DNA of 64,000 nucleotides from Galaxea fascicularis (GCA_948470475.1 OX419338.1:11193247-11257246); one strand, 5' to 3'; positions 1 to 14,600 are shown, counted from the first letter of the stretch. Translations and numbers: made by a program. The notes: generated by a model not told the origin, from the sequence alone.

Positions 1-221
1 CAGCTATACGGGTGGAGATTACACTTTATTTAGTACGGTCGAAGAATCAAGCCGAATTTGAATGTTAGAGGGGTGAAAGGCACAGCATTGGCAACCTTGC
101 CCTTTGCTAATTATCATACTGTGGAAAACCTCGGGGTAAAATATCACGCAGTGGCTAGAGAAACCAGCGGAAGAACCAAAATGCAGTAACTTTGATGGAT
201 AATCTGTTCATTTTTTCCCAG

Positions 222-3200
222 GTTCTCACGGTCATCATTTTCTTCAGTTCCGTCATCTCAGTTCTTTACTATTTGGGTGTAATGCCGCTGATCATCTCCA
301 AGATCGCCTGGCTCATGCAAATCACCATGGGAACTTCTGCTGCCGAGTCCCTCTCGGCCGCGGGGAACATTTTCGTCGGGCAGGTGAGAAAATGTAAACT
401 CATCCTCTCGAAATGACTAAAATAAGCAGAAAATTAATTTTAAGATCTTATTTTTAATTTTCATTTTAATTTTAATTTTTCGTCAAGACGGAAGCTCCTT
501 TGTTGATCCGACCTTTCCTTGCTAACCTTACTCAATCCGAGCTTCATGCGGTCATGACAGGTGGCTTGGCCACTGTAGCAGGAGGAATCCTGGCAGCATA
601 CATTGGAGTTGGTGTCCAGGCTTCGCATTTGGTCGCGGCCTCTGTAATGTCGGCTCCCGCCGCATTAGCTGTATCCAAACTCATGTGCCCGGAAACAGAA
701 GTACCGGAAACCTCATCACAGGACACCATACATTTTGAAAGGCCGTGAGTGTTCTTTATTCTTTTGAACGCACGATAAATATATCAGTGCTGGTCTAGTA
801 AAGCACAGTCTTCCCAAACAACAGCCATTTTAGGGGGATTTTTGCTATAAGAAGTGATTACATTCTGGACAGCATGGAATCTCGAAGATGTTAAAGATTA
901 AGGCTGGAAAGGGACAAAGACGTCGGATTAAAAATAGTTCCCCTTAATAAACCAATCAGCATGGGTCTCATTGTCCCGCTTGCGCTCTTCTCATTGGACC
1001 TGTCTTTCTGTTCCTAGTATATTTTGTGGGGTCTTTTCTTTGTACTTATTTTATTAAGTGTCCAATAAAGCCGAAAAACAAAACAGGATTCTTGACAAAA
1101 TGATAGCAGTTTTTTCGTATTATTAGGTACTAGGAATAGACTTGGGCTCCGACCTCCGATTATATCGGTTTTCAGTCACTCTTAATCTGCACCACGCTAC
1201 ATCCATCTAACAATCCCAGTGATAACATGTGATGATCAAACTTCCAATCTATGTATATTGTACGTAGAACAACTTCGTTCCCAGGGCTTTTCCCTTTGCA
1301 AAGGGAAAAGCCCTGGGAGCGAGGTTGGTACGTAAAAGTGTCCTTTGCGATAGAAACGGAAAACAGAGCGCGAAGGGAGATCTTCAGCGTGCATGATTTT
1401 TTTGTAGGTGCATCCCCAGCTCCCCTTCCCTCAATCAGCGGTAAACTGTTCCACAACTGAGCTCCACTGTACGAAAAACTTCTCTTTAGATAATCAGTGC
1501 TATGTGGTATGGTTGACGAATTTTCGTGCCATGGTGCATTTACTTATCTCTGCAGGGTGGAAAGAAATGTCATCGAAGCCGCAGCAAAAGGAGCAAGCAC
1601 GGCTATCTCTCTGGTCGCCAATGTACTTGCTATGCTTATTACGTTCTTCGCGTTCATCGCGTTTTTTAATGGAATTTTGTCTTCTTTGGGAAGCATGGTG
1701 GGGTACTCTGAACTCAGTTTTCAGGCAAGTTCTATTTAGGGTTTTCTTTGGTGTCGCTGTAACATGTAGTTAATTCTATCTGGTTAATCGCTACAATAGC
1801 CTGCGTGGCAGGCGTAAAAGGGAAGGGGGATAGGAAGCAAGAAAACGAGAGAAACCGATGGAGGATGACTGGGTAGGAGAGGGGAAAAGTCAGTTCCCCG
1901 CTATATTTCTCTCGCTCCCCATCCCCTACCCTTTTACGCTTGTCACGCAAGGTATAACTCACGGCAAGGGTAATAAATCATTGGTATGGAGAAAGCAAAA
2001 CAGTACAGCCGTGTGGTGCATGGAAAACGCAGCTATCCAAGGAGAAAAAAGAAGGATCTTTGCTGTTTAATTTCTGATTGGTTAAAAGCCAGCACGTTTA
2101 CTTTTCACGAATTTAAACCCAATTCAATTAAATTATTGTGGGGAGCGGGGTGAGGTGTAATTCAAGTAAACAATTACTTTGGGACGCGGGTTGTGACGCA
2201 TTCAAGTAAATTATTTAAGGGAGTGGGGTGGGGTGCAATTAAACTAAATTATTTTGGTGAGTGGGGTGGGATGGATGGGAACAAATTATATAAATTTCAT
2301 GAACTACGGCCTAAGAAATAACCCAAAGTTCCTAACAGCATGCGACGGATTTTGCAGTTGTAGATCTGAATACATATCTATTGATGCATGCCGTTGGCAC
2401 TTTGTCTTAGGCCCGCTAACTTCACTTTTCCCACTCCTCCCTGCAGGTAATCTGCTCGTATCTCTTCATGCCATTTGCATTTCTCATGGGGGTGGACTGG
2501 GCAGACTGTCAAACCGTGGGGAGATTCCTAGGGGTGAAGACATTTCTCAACGAGTTCGTGGCGTACATAGAGATGGGACCATATATAACAAACCGAAATG
2601 AAATGAATGGAGGGCCAACTATATCGGTAAGATAATAATAAACCCGATCGATTGACCAACTGACTGACTGACAGACAGACAGACGGACTGAGCACGTATG
2701 GCTCATTCTTTAAACATGGGGAACTACCTTTTGAAACCTTTGCTGCGCACAATCAATGAATCAGATCGAAACAAATTAAAGAGATGTGTTGAAGTTCGTT
2801 AAACCAAAAATAAGCCAACGATCTTCAGTATACATCTCTATGAAAACCGGAAAACTCCAGACGACCATCGTTTCAAACTGTTCTGATGGAGTCGCTTATC
2901 AAAATTTATCGACCACTTGTATGATCTGATCTTTCTTTTCCAGCGTCGTTCGGAGGTCATTACCACTTATGCTCTATGTGGCTTTACAAACTTTCTTGGC
3001 CTGGGTGTATTATTGGGAGGTCTGGGACCGATGGCGCCGAATCGGAGGAGTGACATGGCAAGGTTTGCTATAAGGAGCCTGTTCGCAGCAACAATCGCTT
3101 GCTTTATGACGGCAAGCATTGCCGGTAAGTGCTTTGTAAAAAAGATACGTAACGCGAACATGAAACATCAAAGACCAAATACGACTCCTCGGAATGTGAC

Positions 3201-3864
3201 AGTTTTATGACGTCTCCACTAGTTTTGCATGTGCTGAACATTTGGCACAAAACCCTTTAGCTTTCTGAAGAGTGCAAAGCGAAGCTAAGTCAGTGCTTCA
3301 AAAGAACTAGACCCTAGACGTGACGCTGATGTCACCTCCTTCGCTCACTCGCTCGATCCTTCGATTCCTGTTTCAACATTTTGTACATCCGTTGACAAGT
3401 ACACCATGAAACTTTACAACCAAAATTATGATCATGAAAACGGTCAAATGAATCCCTAGTCACGTCTCGTTGCTCTCACGCGCATGAACGTTCAGCCACA
3501 AGTGCACCGCTCGTTTTGCTCTGCTCATGTTTTCAGACTCTCGTTTTGAGAAGTCCTTAAATTCCTAAAATAGGGTCTTGGAAAGTCCCTGAGAAGTCCT
3601 ACGATTTAAGTCTGGTCTAAAACAGTGTACGAACCCTGGTCTTGGTAACTCGACCAAAAATGATGGTCCTTCCCCCAACATAAAGGGATCCTCTTAATAC
3701 CATCTTGTGTGCGAGGCTCACTTAAACTCAACTTTGTCTATATCAATGATTTAATTAATAGGCACAATGCTTTCACCCTGAAAGACTACACTGGCCAGCC
3801 TCAATAGTACGCTATCAGCGTCTTGTGCACCATAGATGCGTAGTTTCTCTTACTAACCTACAAC

Positions 3865-3944
<80 letters not shown>

Positions 3945-4192
3945 GCCCGTCGAAGTCCTGAATTTTTTTCAGGCTTCTTTACGCCATTGCATATAATTGC
4001 GTTCACAACTACGAGGATCAGTCTTCAATTGAAAATTGGGTTCTTGTTGATGTTTTATTGTTACGTTCCTATCGAGCTTTTCACCATATAACCTTTTTTT
4101 TTTCAGGATTTTTGTACGATGAGTCTTTCGAAGGTGTACCGGTTCCTGCTCCCACAAGCAACACGACTATCACACCAACAACGTCTTCGTAG
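222..4192 (+). CDS. SLC28-family concentrative nucleoside transporter, 3' exons (partial gene)
   Basis: Six exons: 222-383, 488-744, 1556-1724, 2447-2626, 2944-3124 and 4107-4192 (TAG 4190-4192). Phases join without breaks, giving about 345 C-terminal residues; the 5' part lies outside the window. SLC28/CNT proteins are Na+- or H+-coupled nucleoside importers of the plasma membrane. Visible family marks are GNIFVGQTEAPLL across exons 1 and 2, VMSAPAALA, and the CNT hallmark G-x-K-x3-NEFVAY in exon 4 ([12 protein letters not shown]). Several strongly hydrophobic segments follow, then [24 protein letters not shown] and FMTASIAG near the end. The tail after the last membrane segment is short and Thr/Pro-rich ([15 protein letters not shown]) compared with mammalian CNT3. 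Intron 3 starts with GC rather than GT (1725-1726), because only that junction gives [14 protein letters not shown]28A3-like is the closest call I can make; the paralogue is not resolved. Confidence 0.94.
1280..1317. repeat. perfect 38-bp palindrome in an SLC28 intron
   Basis: Two 19-bp arms, CCCAGGGCTTTTCCCTTTG and its exact reverse complement, meet with no spacer. A looser relative (cccaggcctttcc...ggaaaggtcctggg) lies at about 32627-32675. This is probably a very short foldback element. Confidence 0.75.
2640..2692. repeat. degenerate (CTGA)n / (CAGA)n microsatellite
   Basis: Runs of ACTG/ACAG tetranucleotides (ccaactgactgactgacagacagacagacgg) sit just after the exon ending at 2626. Similar tracts lie at 53650-53770 and 54030-54210. 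Confidence 0.7.
3478..3625. repeat. dispersed repeat, copy 1 (antisense of the 36.9-kb copy)
   Basis: The stretch 'gtgcaccgctcgttttgctctgc...gagaagtccttaaattcctaaaatagggtcttggaaagtcc' recurs in reverse complement at about 36939-37050. It lies in the last SLC28 intron. No coding content was seen. Confidence 0.6.
3868..4036 (+). mobile_element. tRNA-headed SINE (type 1), copy 1
   Basis: The tRNA-like head spans 3886-3958. An A-box (TAGCTCAGTTGG) begins at 3893 and a B-box (GGTTCAAAGCC) lies at 3937-3947. The acceptor arm is nearly paired (GGCTTCA with CGAAGTC) and the head is followed by a T-run and 'caggctt'. The tail 'gcgttcacaactacgaggatca' recurs in a diverged form after the T-run of the copy near 35.9 kb. 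The anticodon stem has a mismatch and position 33 is not T, so this is a SINE promoter head rather than a working tRNA gene. It lies in the last intron of the SLC28 gene. Confidence 0.8.
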
Positions 4193-5206
4193 AGTGTGCG
4201 CAGGCGTTGCAACTGTAATCCTTAAGACGTTAACTCTCGAATGGGAGCCATTTGTCGTGTTTGGTACAGCTACTTTCACCAACGAATTTCTTGAAACCAG
4301 ACGGTGAACGCCGATTTAAACAGCATGCAAGTCTAGTTTTCTCTAATAACACGATAATACTGTACAAACACGTAAATTATTCAGTAAAATCAAACGTTCG
4401 CAGTTATGAAGCGGAATAAGATCGCTGGAATTATCACGTACGTTTTCGGAAATCTATAATAACGACGACTAGCAAGCGAGAGCAAATTATTTCCACCGCC
4501 AGAAAAATCCCTCATTAAGTCAGGTAGAGAATGTGTTGAAATATTTGGCCCTAACAGATGGTGAACTGATAGAAATGTGACACGAGTCACAGATAGCTTC
4601 ACGTCGTTGAAGGGCAAGTGAGACATTAGACCATTAGACTGAACTACAACCTCAAAGAGAAAACGAGAAGAAATCCAACGAAATGTGGAATGAGCGGGCC
4701 TGTGGTTTCCCAGACGCGGTCTGGCAAGCTACAGCCCTATTAGCTAAACTAGGAGCGACAGAGGTGATGGGGACCAATGAAAGTAGGAGTCTGGAAGAGC
4801 TACAGGGTTTCTCGGGGATGGAATATAGTGATAAGACTCGAGGCGTGTCATCAGTATAGCGCTCTCCAGTGTTGTCGTACCAACCTGGGAGTGTATCCAC
4901 ATAATGGCGATGAAATTGCCGTAAAATTCGCGCATTTTAGCGTACGTTTAACTCCTTTAAATGATAAAATAGATTAATATTTACATGTGTATGAAAAGTT
5001 TATTCATTTAATCTGTTTTAGTCATTGAAACAGTCTACGTTTGAAATTCAATTATTTAAACTGTACTGATCGAATTAAATACGCCTTACCACATGCATGT
5101 ACCAGTATCAACTTAACAAAACAAATACGAAACTCGAGAAAGGTGCGGATAGAGGTTCCCTTATAAAACTTATTTTGTGGATTTCAGTCAATGACGAGTG
5201 AAGTGA

Positions 5207-5260
5207 TTGATTGGTGCTCGTAAATAAATTTCGCGAAATTTATTTACGAACACCAATCAA
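5207..5260. repeat. 54-bp near-perfect palindrome
   Basis: Arms of 27 bp with one mismatch are centred on TTTCGCGAAA (ttgattggtg...caccaatcaa). It is spacerless and probably a minimal foldback element. Confidence 0.75.
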
Positions 5261-5403
5261 GAAGAAGGTGGCGGTTTCCCTGCTCGTTCGCGCGTTCCGT
5301 GGGCTCCTCAATAACTTAAGAGATAAGACTCTCGAACCAGCATTCTTTGTTTGGGTCGAATAATATTATGTGATAACGCCTTCATGTTTTGTTTAATCTT
5401 CGT

Positions 5404-5478
5404 TCTCCGGCCGCCCCTACTCCCTCCCTCCCCCCCTCCCGCCCCTTCTCCCTCCCCCCGCCCCTTCTCTCGCCCACC
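5404..5478. repeat. C-rich polypyrimidine tract
   Basis: CCCT/CCCCG runs span about 75 bp. The complementary strand has many G-runs and could form a G-quadruplex. It lies just downstream (transcript sense) of the CNNM-like stop codon. Confidence 0.6.
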
Positions 5479-5689
5479 TTTTTCAGCTATAACTGATTCA
5501 AGCCTGTGCCAGTAGTGGCACTCTAATACAAATTTTAGCGCATGAACTCAAAGGAAAATAACGGTCAAGACTCGACCAAACAACACCGGACCCACGAAAA
5601 GCGCAAGTTTCTTTTTCTTTGGGCTTGTTTTGCTTTTTTCGACTGGACTTGAAATTATTATTTCAATGATCATGAACAGGTGTATTTCA

Positions 5690-8600
5690 TCAAAAGTTCT
5701 CTGAACTGTGTGCCAGTAGAGGTTGAGTGTCATTTTCCGTATCTCGTCTCCTTGGTGGTGTTTCCTGGAAGAAAAAAATAACAGGAAACTTTTTACTTCT
5801 CAGAGAAACAGCCTGCGTAGCAAGCATCCCCGTACGAATGAAGAGCTAAGAAGAGATTTTCCCGCATTTACTTTACGTGCATAAATAAAATAAGACGATG
5901 TGTGAAAAGTCGAACGTCGACGTAAAAGTTGAATGCGCGACCTTCCATATCGTCTTTATTTTATTTACGCACGTAAAAGTACGCGACAGAGGAAATCCAC
6001 CTAAATTGTTTTATATTACGACACTCAATTGAAAATCGCTGTGAAACGTTACAAATGACTTTACCTCTGAGTGGAATGGTGGGCTTAGTGGACCGCACCC
6101 TCTCTCGGAGGCTTCAATTGACCTCGCTCTCTTGAGAGCTTTTGCCCTCGCCAAAGAAACTTGTCTCCTAACGTCGCGAAATCGAATAATGTCCGCCTCG
6201 TCCCAGATATCTTCCTGGATAAGCAATTCTAGAACATCTTCCAAGGTTATAATCCCAACTGTTCGCTGAAATATCATCACAAAAATTGAATCAAAGAATG
6301 CACATTAACATATGAAATAGACATCTTTGAACTGCAAGCAAAATATTGAAGATGTGAACGAGTTATCGCGAGAATTGCAATTGCGTTCCCAACTTAAACA
6401 GTTGCATATAGCAAGCTTCCACAAATTCATGGTCGGCGGCTCAAGACTGAATTTTGATTCAGTTCAGGCTTTGTTAACAACCACCGATGAGGTTCAGGCG
6501 AATCAATAGTTAGAAACTAATGGTTCAATTTCTTTGCCGGTGAGGAAAACTCAAGCCAACAATTCAGAGCAGGTAAACCTACAAGGGAAACTTGTCAGTA
6601 GACCCTCTCGTTATGGCGTTGATCACTCAACCCTGATTGTAGCCTCGTGATGGCTTGAAACATTCTTAGCAACGTGTATGAGAAACATATTTCTATAAAG
6701 GGAGCTTGAACTGATATCAACTCAACTTACGGATTTGACCTGATTATCTTCATTTATCTGGCTCTTGTGTACAACACAGAGATGACCTGGATTGGAGGAA
6801 GAAGGAAAGAAAAAATGTGAAGCCTGGAACCAGAAGAAAGTGGCTTTGTTAGTGTGTTTATTATGAAAATACAGTGTACGAACAGTAGATGTACAATATC
6901 CCAAATAGACCTTTCCACGGTTTGATAGTTTTTGTTTTCAGCTTTTGATACTGGCCAGGCATTGAAACCGCTGGAAGGAGCACCTTCAAAATATGTACAA
7001 TATCTGTATTTTGCGCGAACTAGAGTAGAAGGCGCATGCACAGCCTGAGTCGCTAGAAGATCACTCAGCCACAAAACCGCCAAAAAGAAACAAATTTAAT
7101 CAAGATACTACAACAGCCTAAGGGAAGATATACAGAAGAGGAGGAACTTGCTTTTGATAATTTGGACTGTGAGAAACGGAGCAGTGAAGAGAGCCGTCAC
7201 ACTTGAACATAAGTGGAGAGTCAAGAGTTTCACAAATCGATCGATCCTGAAAATAACTCAACGCTAAATTAAATAGAAATTATTTCGATGGCGGCTTTTT
7301 GAAAAACTCGGATGATACGGGAGTCATTACCAGGTTTGTGGTCAGTTTGGGGTCTGTACAAGAGACAAGCCAATGACACACGTCCTCAATGTTTACAGTT
7401 ATCGCCGCCGCCACCACTACTACCACTATTGCTACAACTACTACTACTAATAAAGTCGAAGAGCAAAAATGCCACGCCCTTACTTCTTCCAGTCTGAAAC
7501 TTGTCCAGCAAATCAAACAGCGGTTCCGTCGTTGACGATGAGAGAAAAGTACCAGCTTTATAAATGTCCTTAATGGGAATTCCATCATCAGGGTCCAACA
7601 TGATCAGTGATTTCACAAACAAAAGGCCCATAATTCTTTCACGGTCTCCATCGTACACCGGAACACGAGAATGTCCCTTTTTACTAATCTGCAGGCACAA
7701 GCAAAGAGCTTAAAGGGGCTGAATTACGCTTTGGGGTTATTAGTTTATAACCGCCTGACTGGTTGGTTGAGTTGGTAGAGAGCAGGACCAACACTCATGT
7801 AATGAGAGCTGCAAATGGTGACTTTCTAGTCTTCTCTGATAAGGACGATAAACCACAGGCCACGTCTTTCAACTCTTCACAATTGATTCTATGGGACATT
7901 TAAGAGTCACTAGGCACGTAACGAACCCTGGCTGTGACCACCTCTAGTGTAACCCTTCTGATCTGTTCTATTCAGCAAGTGACCGACTTGGCGTGACATC
8001 CCGAAAAAGGCTTATGGTGTATGAGGCCATTCACATAAACTTGGAGTTTGCCAAGTGCTGAAACTATATAGATGTAGATGTACAGGCCCCTCCCCTGGAT
8101 CTGACACACCCAAAAGGGACTCCTGTGTATTACAGTGGTCTAGGGCGCTGGATTTCAATGCGATGACCCGGTTTCAAATCCCGCTCTGGCCACTAGCTAG
8201 TGTTGTTCTGGGTAAGTGCCTGGTTCAACTCCTCGGTCATCCTTGTAAACAGCCAACTGGTCTGCCTCCCGCCAGGTGGGATTCTTATCATGTTACATTT
8301 GTTGGAATTATTTGTTTCATGTGTTTGCTCGGCCCCACTACCCTTTGTGCTAAATAAACTGCCAAGGGTAAATAAAGTTCTTATTTATTATTTTTTTTAT
8401 TATAGAGTTAGTAAGTCCATATCAGCGGAAGTGTCTTCCCCCCTAAATTGAAATGTTATTGTACCGTTTTCCGGAAAACATGCTGGATGCCCTTGTATTG
8501 AAGGGATAGAAATTTTAGGCATTCAAAATCTGAAGTGATTTTTTATCACATGTTTACAATAAGCTGCAGCAAGACGGGAACTAACAGGATTTTACATTCA

Positions 8601-11600
8601 CCTCTTTCATTGTGGCATGGTCCAGCCTGCTGTTGATATCCAACATGTAGACCTTGTCCAGAGGTGTGTACTTATCTTCAACTGTTTTGTTCCTCATCTC
8701 TAATGCTCCCTGGATGTGCAAACAATTCCAGTTTGAAAGCCAAACAAACATTATTGGGGTTGCAGCTCATTGGGACGGAGAACAATCCCAGACTTTTCAC
8801 TGACCACAAACTAATTTTCACTGGCCATTCAAGACAAAACCTTGGCCAATAAAGCTGGCAGTGGAGAGACAGCAAAGTTTTGAAGTAACTTTACATTTAC
8901 TAATGAGGAATCTCCTTCCCAAACATGAATGTCTAGCCAAAAGTAGAATTCCCTAACTTTTCCCTGACCTTGAAAAAACACATAAGAGCATATACTGGTG
9001 TCAGCACCTTTCTATCGACACCAACACCAAATTAACCCTTATAACCTTAAGGTCGGCACACACGAGGGGACTAGTCCCTGAAACAAGTCGCGGGGACAAG
9101 TCCCATTGTGTGAACTAGTCATTTTTGACAAAACATCTAGTTGCAGGGACCAAATTTTGGTCCCTAAGACTTGTCCCACGAATTCAAACTGGTTTGAATT
9201 TGTGGGACAAGTCCCTGCGACTAGTCCCTCAAAACCCTTTGTCGGCACACACGATGGGACTAGTCCCTGCGACCAGTTCCTTCGTGTAAACTCTTCAAGA
9301 GACTAGTCGCTGGGACTAGTCGCAGGGACTAGCCTCCTCGTGTGTGCCGACCTTTAAGATCAAATTTTATATTCTCACTTGTTGACCCTACACATTTCTT
9401 TCTGGAGCAGAAGGGAGAAATTGCTGAAGTATCAAGCAAATTCATTATGTGTGATATTGTTCTTAATTCTTGTGATCACTCTGTTTTATTAAGCATTGAT
9501 ATTACAGTCAAACCTTGATTATCCGGACCTCGCTTATCCGGACTATTTGATTATCTGGACTTTTTTCTCTGGTCCCAATTTTTTCATGAATATTAATTAG
9601 TTGTGATCTTGAAAACTCAAAGTTGCACAAAGCCTACTGAATAATCCTTTCAAAAGACTGTTGAAACAGCATATTATCCTGTGCGCTTTTCAAAATTCAC
9701 AAGTGCAACGAGACAAAGAAATATTCTAATGCGTTCAGCTGATATATACACACAGGCTGTGTAGATTTCACAATTAAAATGTTTTCTTTGCTGGATACCT
9801 TTTGTTTACATGCCTATCTCATTAATATTCATATTTTCGATTATCCGGACTCTTGATTATCCGGACTATTTACCGAGATCACTCTTAGGGTTTGAAGGGT
9901 TAGGGCAGAAAGGAGGGAAGGTAATAAACAACTTCTTCTACTTGGAATGGGAGACTTCAAAACAATAATTATTAGTAAAACTACCTGTATGATCATAACT
10001 TCATCTTCTCTTAGAGGATCCTCATTTGCATCTGTTGTCTCCTTGTGAAGATCAACAAGTTCTTTTAACTCTGAAATGAGACAAAACAGTTGCTAAGTCA
10101 TTTGGATTTGCAGCAAGAAAAGCTTACATGACACCAAAAATCTTGTTTTGAAATTCTGACATGAGTGTGTCTTGGGTTGCTATTAGTTAGCAGAAGCTGA
10201 CATTTTCAAGAAAGATGAAGTTAAGTTTGTCATGGTCAGCATGTCGCACTTTCAATCAGACTTTTGGACAACAGTTGTAGGATGGAAGATCTAAATCTTA
10301 ATCAGGTCTCTGCACTGTCATGTTGTTTTCACACACACAAAACACTACTCCATACTATGAGAAACCATGGGCAATCCATCCTACCCACCTCTTCAATTTA
10401 CCTTTAGAATAGTACAAGTAAATAATTAGTAGCTGAGTTTATAACCGTCTGTCTCATAATTGAGTCATATATGACATTTTGACTACTATACTGTTGTTTT
10501 TCATCAGTTGATGTTGCTGACTTAGTAGCTGTGTATCAATATTAAAAGTAGCACTGCAGTTGATGACGAATGATGCATTTCTATCCTTGCTCCATGCACA
10601 ATCACCACCATCCATGGTACAACTTATACTGAATCTGATACACAGCTATATAACTCAATCTGGAGACAAAACATTAACTCATTCCAAAACAAAAGTAAAT
10701 TAACTCCCAATTACATCATTCCACAGAGAATTGGATTAAGCTTGTGTTCATTATGGACCACATTGAACTACATCAACCATCCTATCCAAATCAGGTAAGG
10801 ATCCCTCCCAGGCAGTCAGAATCGGATGAAAGTTACTTTAACCCATTTAAGTCCAATGTGCCCCCATGCGCCCTGGCAGACCGACGTGCCTTCTGCCGCC
10901 TGTGACGCCATCAGTTTGAACGGTCAAGCATAGTTTTGTTGACTAATGTGTTTATCATAGTGAGATCTTTGAAACCATACCAGATTGAGCATGATTCAGT
11001 CAAGGGGGGCCAAACAAAAAGGCAAAAAACCAAGCGACATGAACGCAAAAATTCCTATAACAATCTGCCCCCACCACCCACTTACCTTTCCTTTCATCAA
11101 ATCCTAGGATCCTAAATGCTTTTCCAGAACCTTTTCCCACCAAAACAAAGCCCACTCAATACCCAGCAAAAGCCCAAAAAAAATGAGGCAAAAAGAACGG
11201 GAAAAGAGGGAAGAAGAGAAAGCGAAAAGCAAAAGTCAAGACTGCTGTGCCACTTTTCAACCCAAAAACTATCTCGAAATTTTGCTTTCTGCGCATGCCC
11301 ATACTCTGAAAGCTAATGTTTTGCATCTGGAGCAGAAGGCCGCATAGTGCACGACCTGTCAACAGTTTTGTGGTGAGTTCTAGCTCCTAATTGCTGGATA
11401 GTGGCAAGAAAATGACTTGACTAGCTTGAAAACGTGATTTTCGGCAAAAGTTCCAGATGCCAATGGGTTAAGGCTTGTCAGTAATCAAGTATTAAATACC
11501 CCATAACAGTACATAAAAATATTTACTTGTACAGCTGTAAATATTAACCTGTACTGATGTTATTTAGAGATCATCATGACTTGAATATTTATCTGCTTGA

Positions 11601-14600
11601 CAATATCAAGATGTTACCACCGAGTTTTACCTGCTCTTCTGAAGAATGTAGAGTGTTCATGTCCCAGTAGACAATCCAGCAGTTTGGAAATGGGCCACGC
11701 AACAACAAACAGCAGAACCATCAACAATCTGACAAATCTGTCACATGCAGTGAATGAAACAGATGGATCATGTGTTACATGAATGTTTGATTTTATCAAG
11801 AGATGATAGTGTAAATTGGCCACCAAACAGGGGTTCAAAAAGCTGGTGTTTTGAGCATTAGCCCTTCATCAGACCAAATGGGTTATATCTCAGCCTTCTC
11901 TAATAGAGTGTTTTCACATGACATCACAGTTCTGTTGGTGTACCGAAAAAAAAGACCGGAGGCCATATTGGTGTACTAAGGCTTACCCTCTGGGAATTTA
12001 ACTCTATTTTTATGCAAAAACTTTCTTTTGTTTCATTAAACCAATGGCTGCTGGTCATGTGAGAGTAAACACTCTACAGTGAGAGCAAGACACCTGGTGT
12101 CGCAGTAAGTGTAAATTATTTCCAGTTAAACCTTCCACTAAAGGGTTAGCATACATGGCAGCCATAAACAGGAAAGGTAAAAAACAAAAATGTACTCTTA
12201 TTTCTGTCTGTAATTGTATTTTGTTGCACGGGTCATCCACTAGATTAGCCTTTGCTATTTGGATGATCCCAACTCGCTCTCTATTTTGTTTGTTACAATT
12301 TTCTTTTATTCCTTAATTGTACTGTGTTTACTGAGGTAGTTGCCCATATAAACTAAACCTATAATTTATGTCATGTAAAACTGAGCAGAGTTAAATAAAT
12401 CATCTTGTCAATCATCTCGTCAATCAGTAAAGAGTAGGTGGGGAGATTGGTGGGGATGAGTGAAAATGAATATTTGGTTCAGTAAACAGATTTGAGAGCT
12501 ACTTACGGAGCCATAGTTGCACCTATTGCTAGGCCATAACGTGTACACAGTGCTTGAGGAACAACTCTGCAAAAGTGACCATGAGAAAGAAGAGCAGAAT
12601 CATTGTCCCGCCCAAGGCATACTGTCAAATAGTCACACTTCTGAACTATAAACTATTTTTGTGTTTTTTGCACCCTCTCTCTTTGCCTCTGCCTCAATTA
12701 GTAACAAGTACACAGAATGCCTTGATTCAGTGATGCATCTGTTCGGAGTGCATCAACTGCATCAGAAATTGACGAGTGAATATGCCATTTCAAGTGCAAA
12801 ATAAGATAAACCAATTTATTATTTCAGTCAAAAGAATACGAAATCATCAACTGTCTGTACTAGCCAACACAAAAATGCTTTTAAAGCCCATAAATCATCT
12901 GAGAACACAGAAAGTAACACTTCATTGTTTTGTTAAAATATTCTTGTTGGATGTCCCTATTTCAATTCTGTTAATGTGTTGGTGCAAATGAAATGGGAAA
13001 CATTCAATACTTAGACTGGCACACCTCTCCTTTATTTTTAAGGGAAAACATACCCTTTCCCTGCCAAAATAAAAATGAATATCTACAACAGCTACTTACT
13101 CTCCAAAAAACAGCACCGCAGTGACTGAAACACAGATAGCAATAACAGGACTAGATATCCTGTCCATGAATATCGGCATAGACTCAACTGCTGCTGCATT
13201 TGCCAGTAGAAGAGTAACTAGTAATAAGTGGTGATTTTCTACAATCGGCAAGATTTTACTGGCATGTTTCCTCTCTATGGGCTTCCCTCCTCTTTCAAGG
13301 ACTTTTAAACTTAGTATGTCAAGAGACAGCAGGCCCATGGTCAATCCAGACATTAAACCTATGAAAAAAGCATTAATGTTGCAGTTAAAAACTAAATTTA
13401 AATCATTAGGCTTAGGAGACAAAGGGATTTGAGAATCAACCTTGGTTAAAACATTTTACCTGAATTTAACTTTTTACCTGCAACATTAACATTAACACTA
13501 ACATGGTCAGATCAGCAAAATGTCTGAGTGTACCTTTTCCTTATAATATTACTATCTGATAACACCTACAGGTCATGCAGGAGCACAAAGCAAGTTATCA
13601 GCAGGTCTCAATGTTTGTAGAAATTGACACAACTAGTAATATAAAACATATATGGAAAACAGTGAAGAGAATATAGACATTGCTATCAAGATTTATTGTG
13701 GACTGTTAGAGGCAATGGATAACAAACATTCAGAAAGTGTCGGAACTGCCAGAGGCCAAATAGACAATGGTGAGACAGTATCACTGATTTTAGCTGAATG
13801 AAACTGAACATTTGTCTGATGTTACAGAATGGAGGTTACCCCGTGCCAAACAAATCATGGAGTTAGTGGGGTGAGTGGGCTAAGGTTAGTGGTTACCACA
13901 CCCAACATTTAATTGGACTTTCAGTTGGAAGATATGCAGGTCTTTGGTTCCAAGCTTAGCTAATCATAATAATAATAATAATAATAATTAACAATTATTG
14001 GATGAGGTTGAGCATGATAATGATAATTATCAAGGCCAAAGTTTGAGTTATCTGCCGAAGCCAAAGGCTGAGGCGGATAACACAAACTGAGGCCTTGATA
14101 ATTATCGCTATCATGCGAAAACCGAATCCAATAATTGTTTTATTATGCATTTTCCTGAGCTGCACTGGCGACTCCGCCATAACAAAACTGATCAAACTGC
14201 TGGTTAGTGTATTAGTTGACGTCACTTCTGCATGCATAAAACTATTGTCTGCAGGTATGACGTCAATTCTACATATATAAAAACTATTGTCTGTAGGTAT
14301 GACGTAAGAGAAACAGAGCTAGCAAGAATTAGCGGCATTTTTATAGCCAATCAAAATCAAGCTGGCGACACCAATGTATAATAATAATCTTTATATGGCA
14401 TTATTTCTACTAAGAAACCAACAACACTTTAAAATGATAATACATGTGAAATATACATGACAATAATACATGCAAATAATTTTTGTTTTATTTACATTCA
14501 AAATTGTTGCTACTAGAGCAAAAAACTGAAAACACGACCAGGAAAACTGTTAGTGAAAAGTTTCACGTGGGTCTGGAAAAATTAATGAACAGATTACCGT

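Larger units (their letters stand above)
4193..5689. other. tail-to-tail intergenic region (SLC28 / CNNM-like)
   Basis: This region contains both 3' UTRs. It holds a foldback at 5207-5260 and a polypyrimidine/C-rich tract at 5404-5478. I see no coding exon. Confidence 0.6.

Noticed and set aside
3886..3958. Functional tRNA gene
   Set aside because: Mismatches in the acceptor and anticodon stems, C at position 33, and a SINE body after it, with related copies elsewhere.
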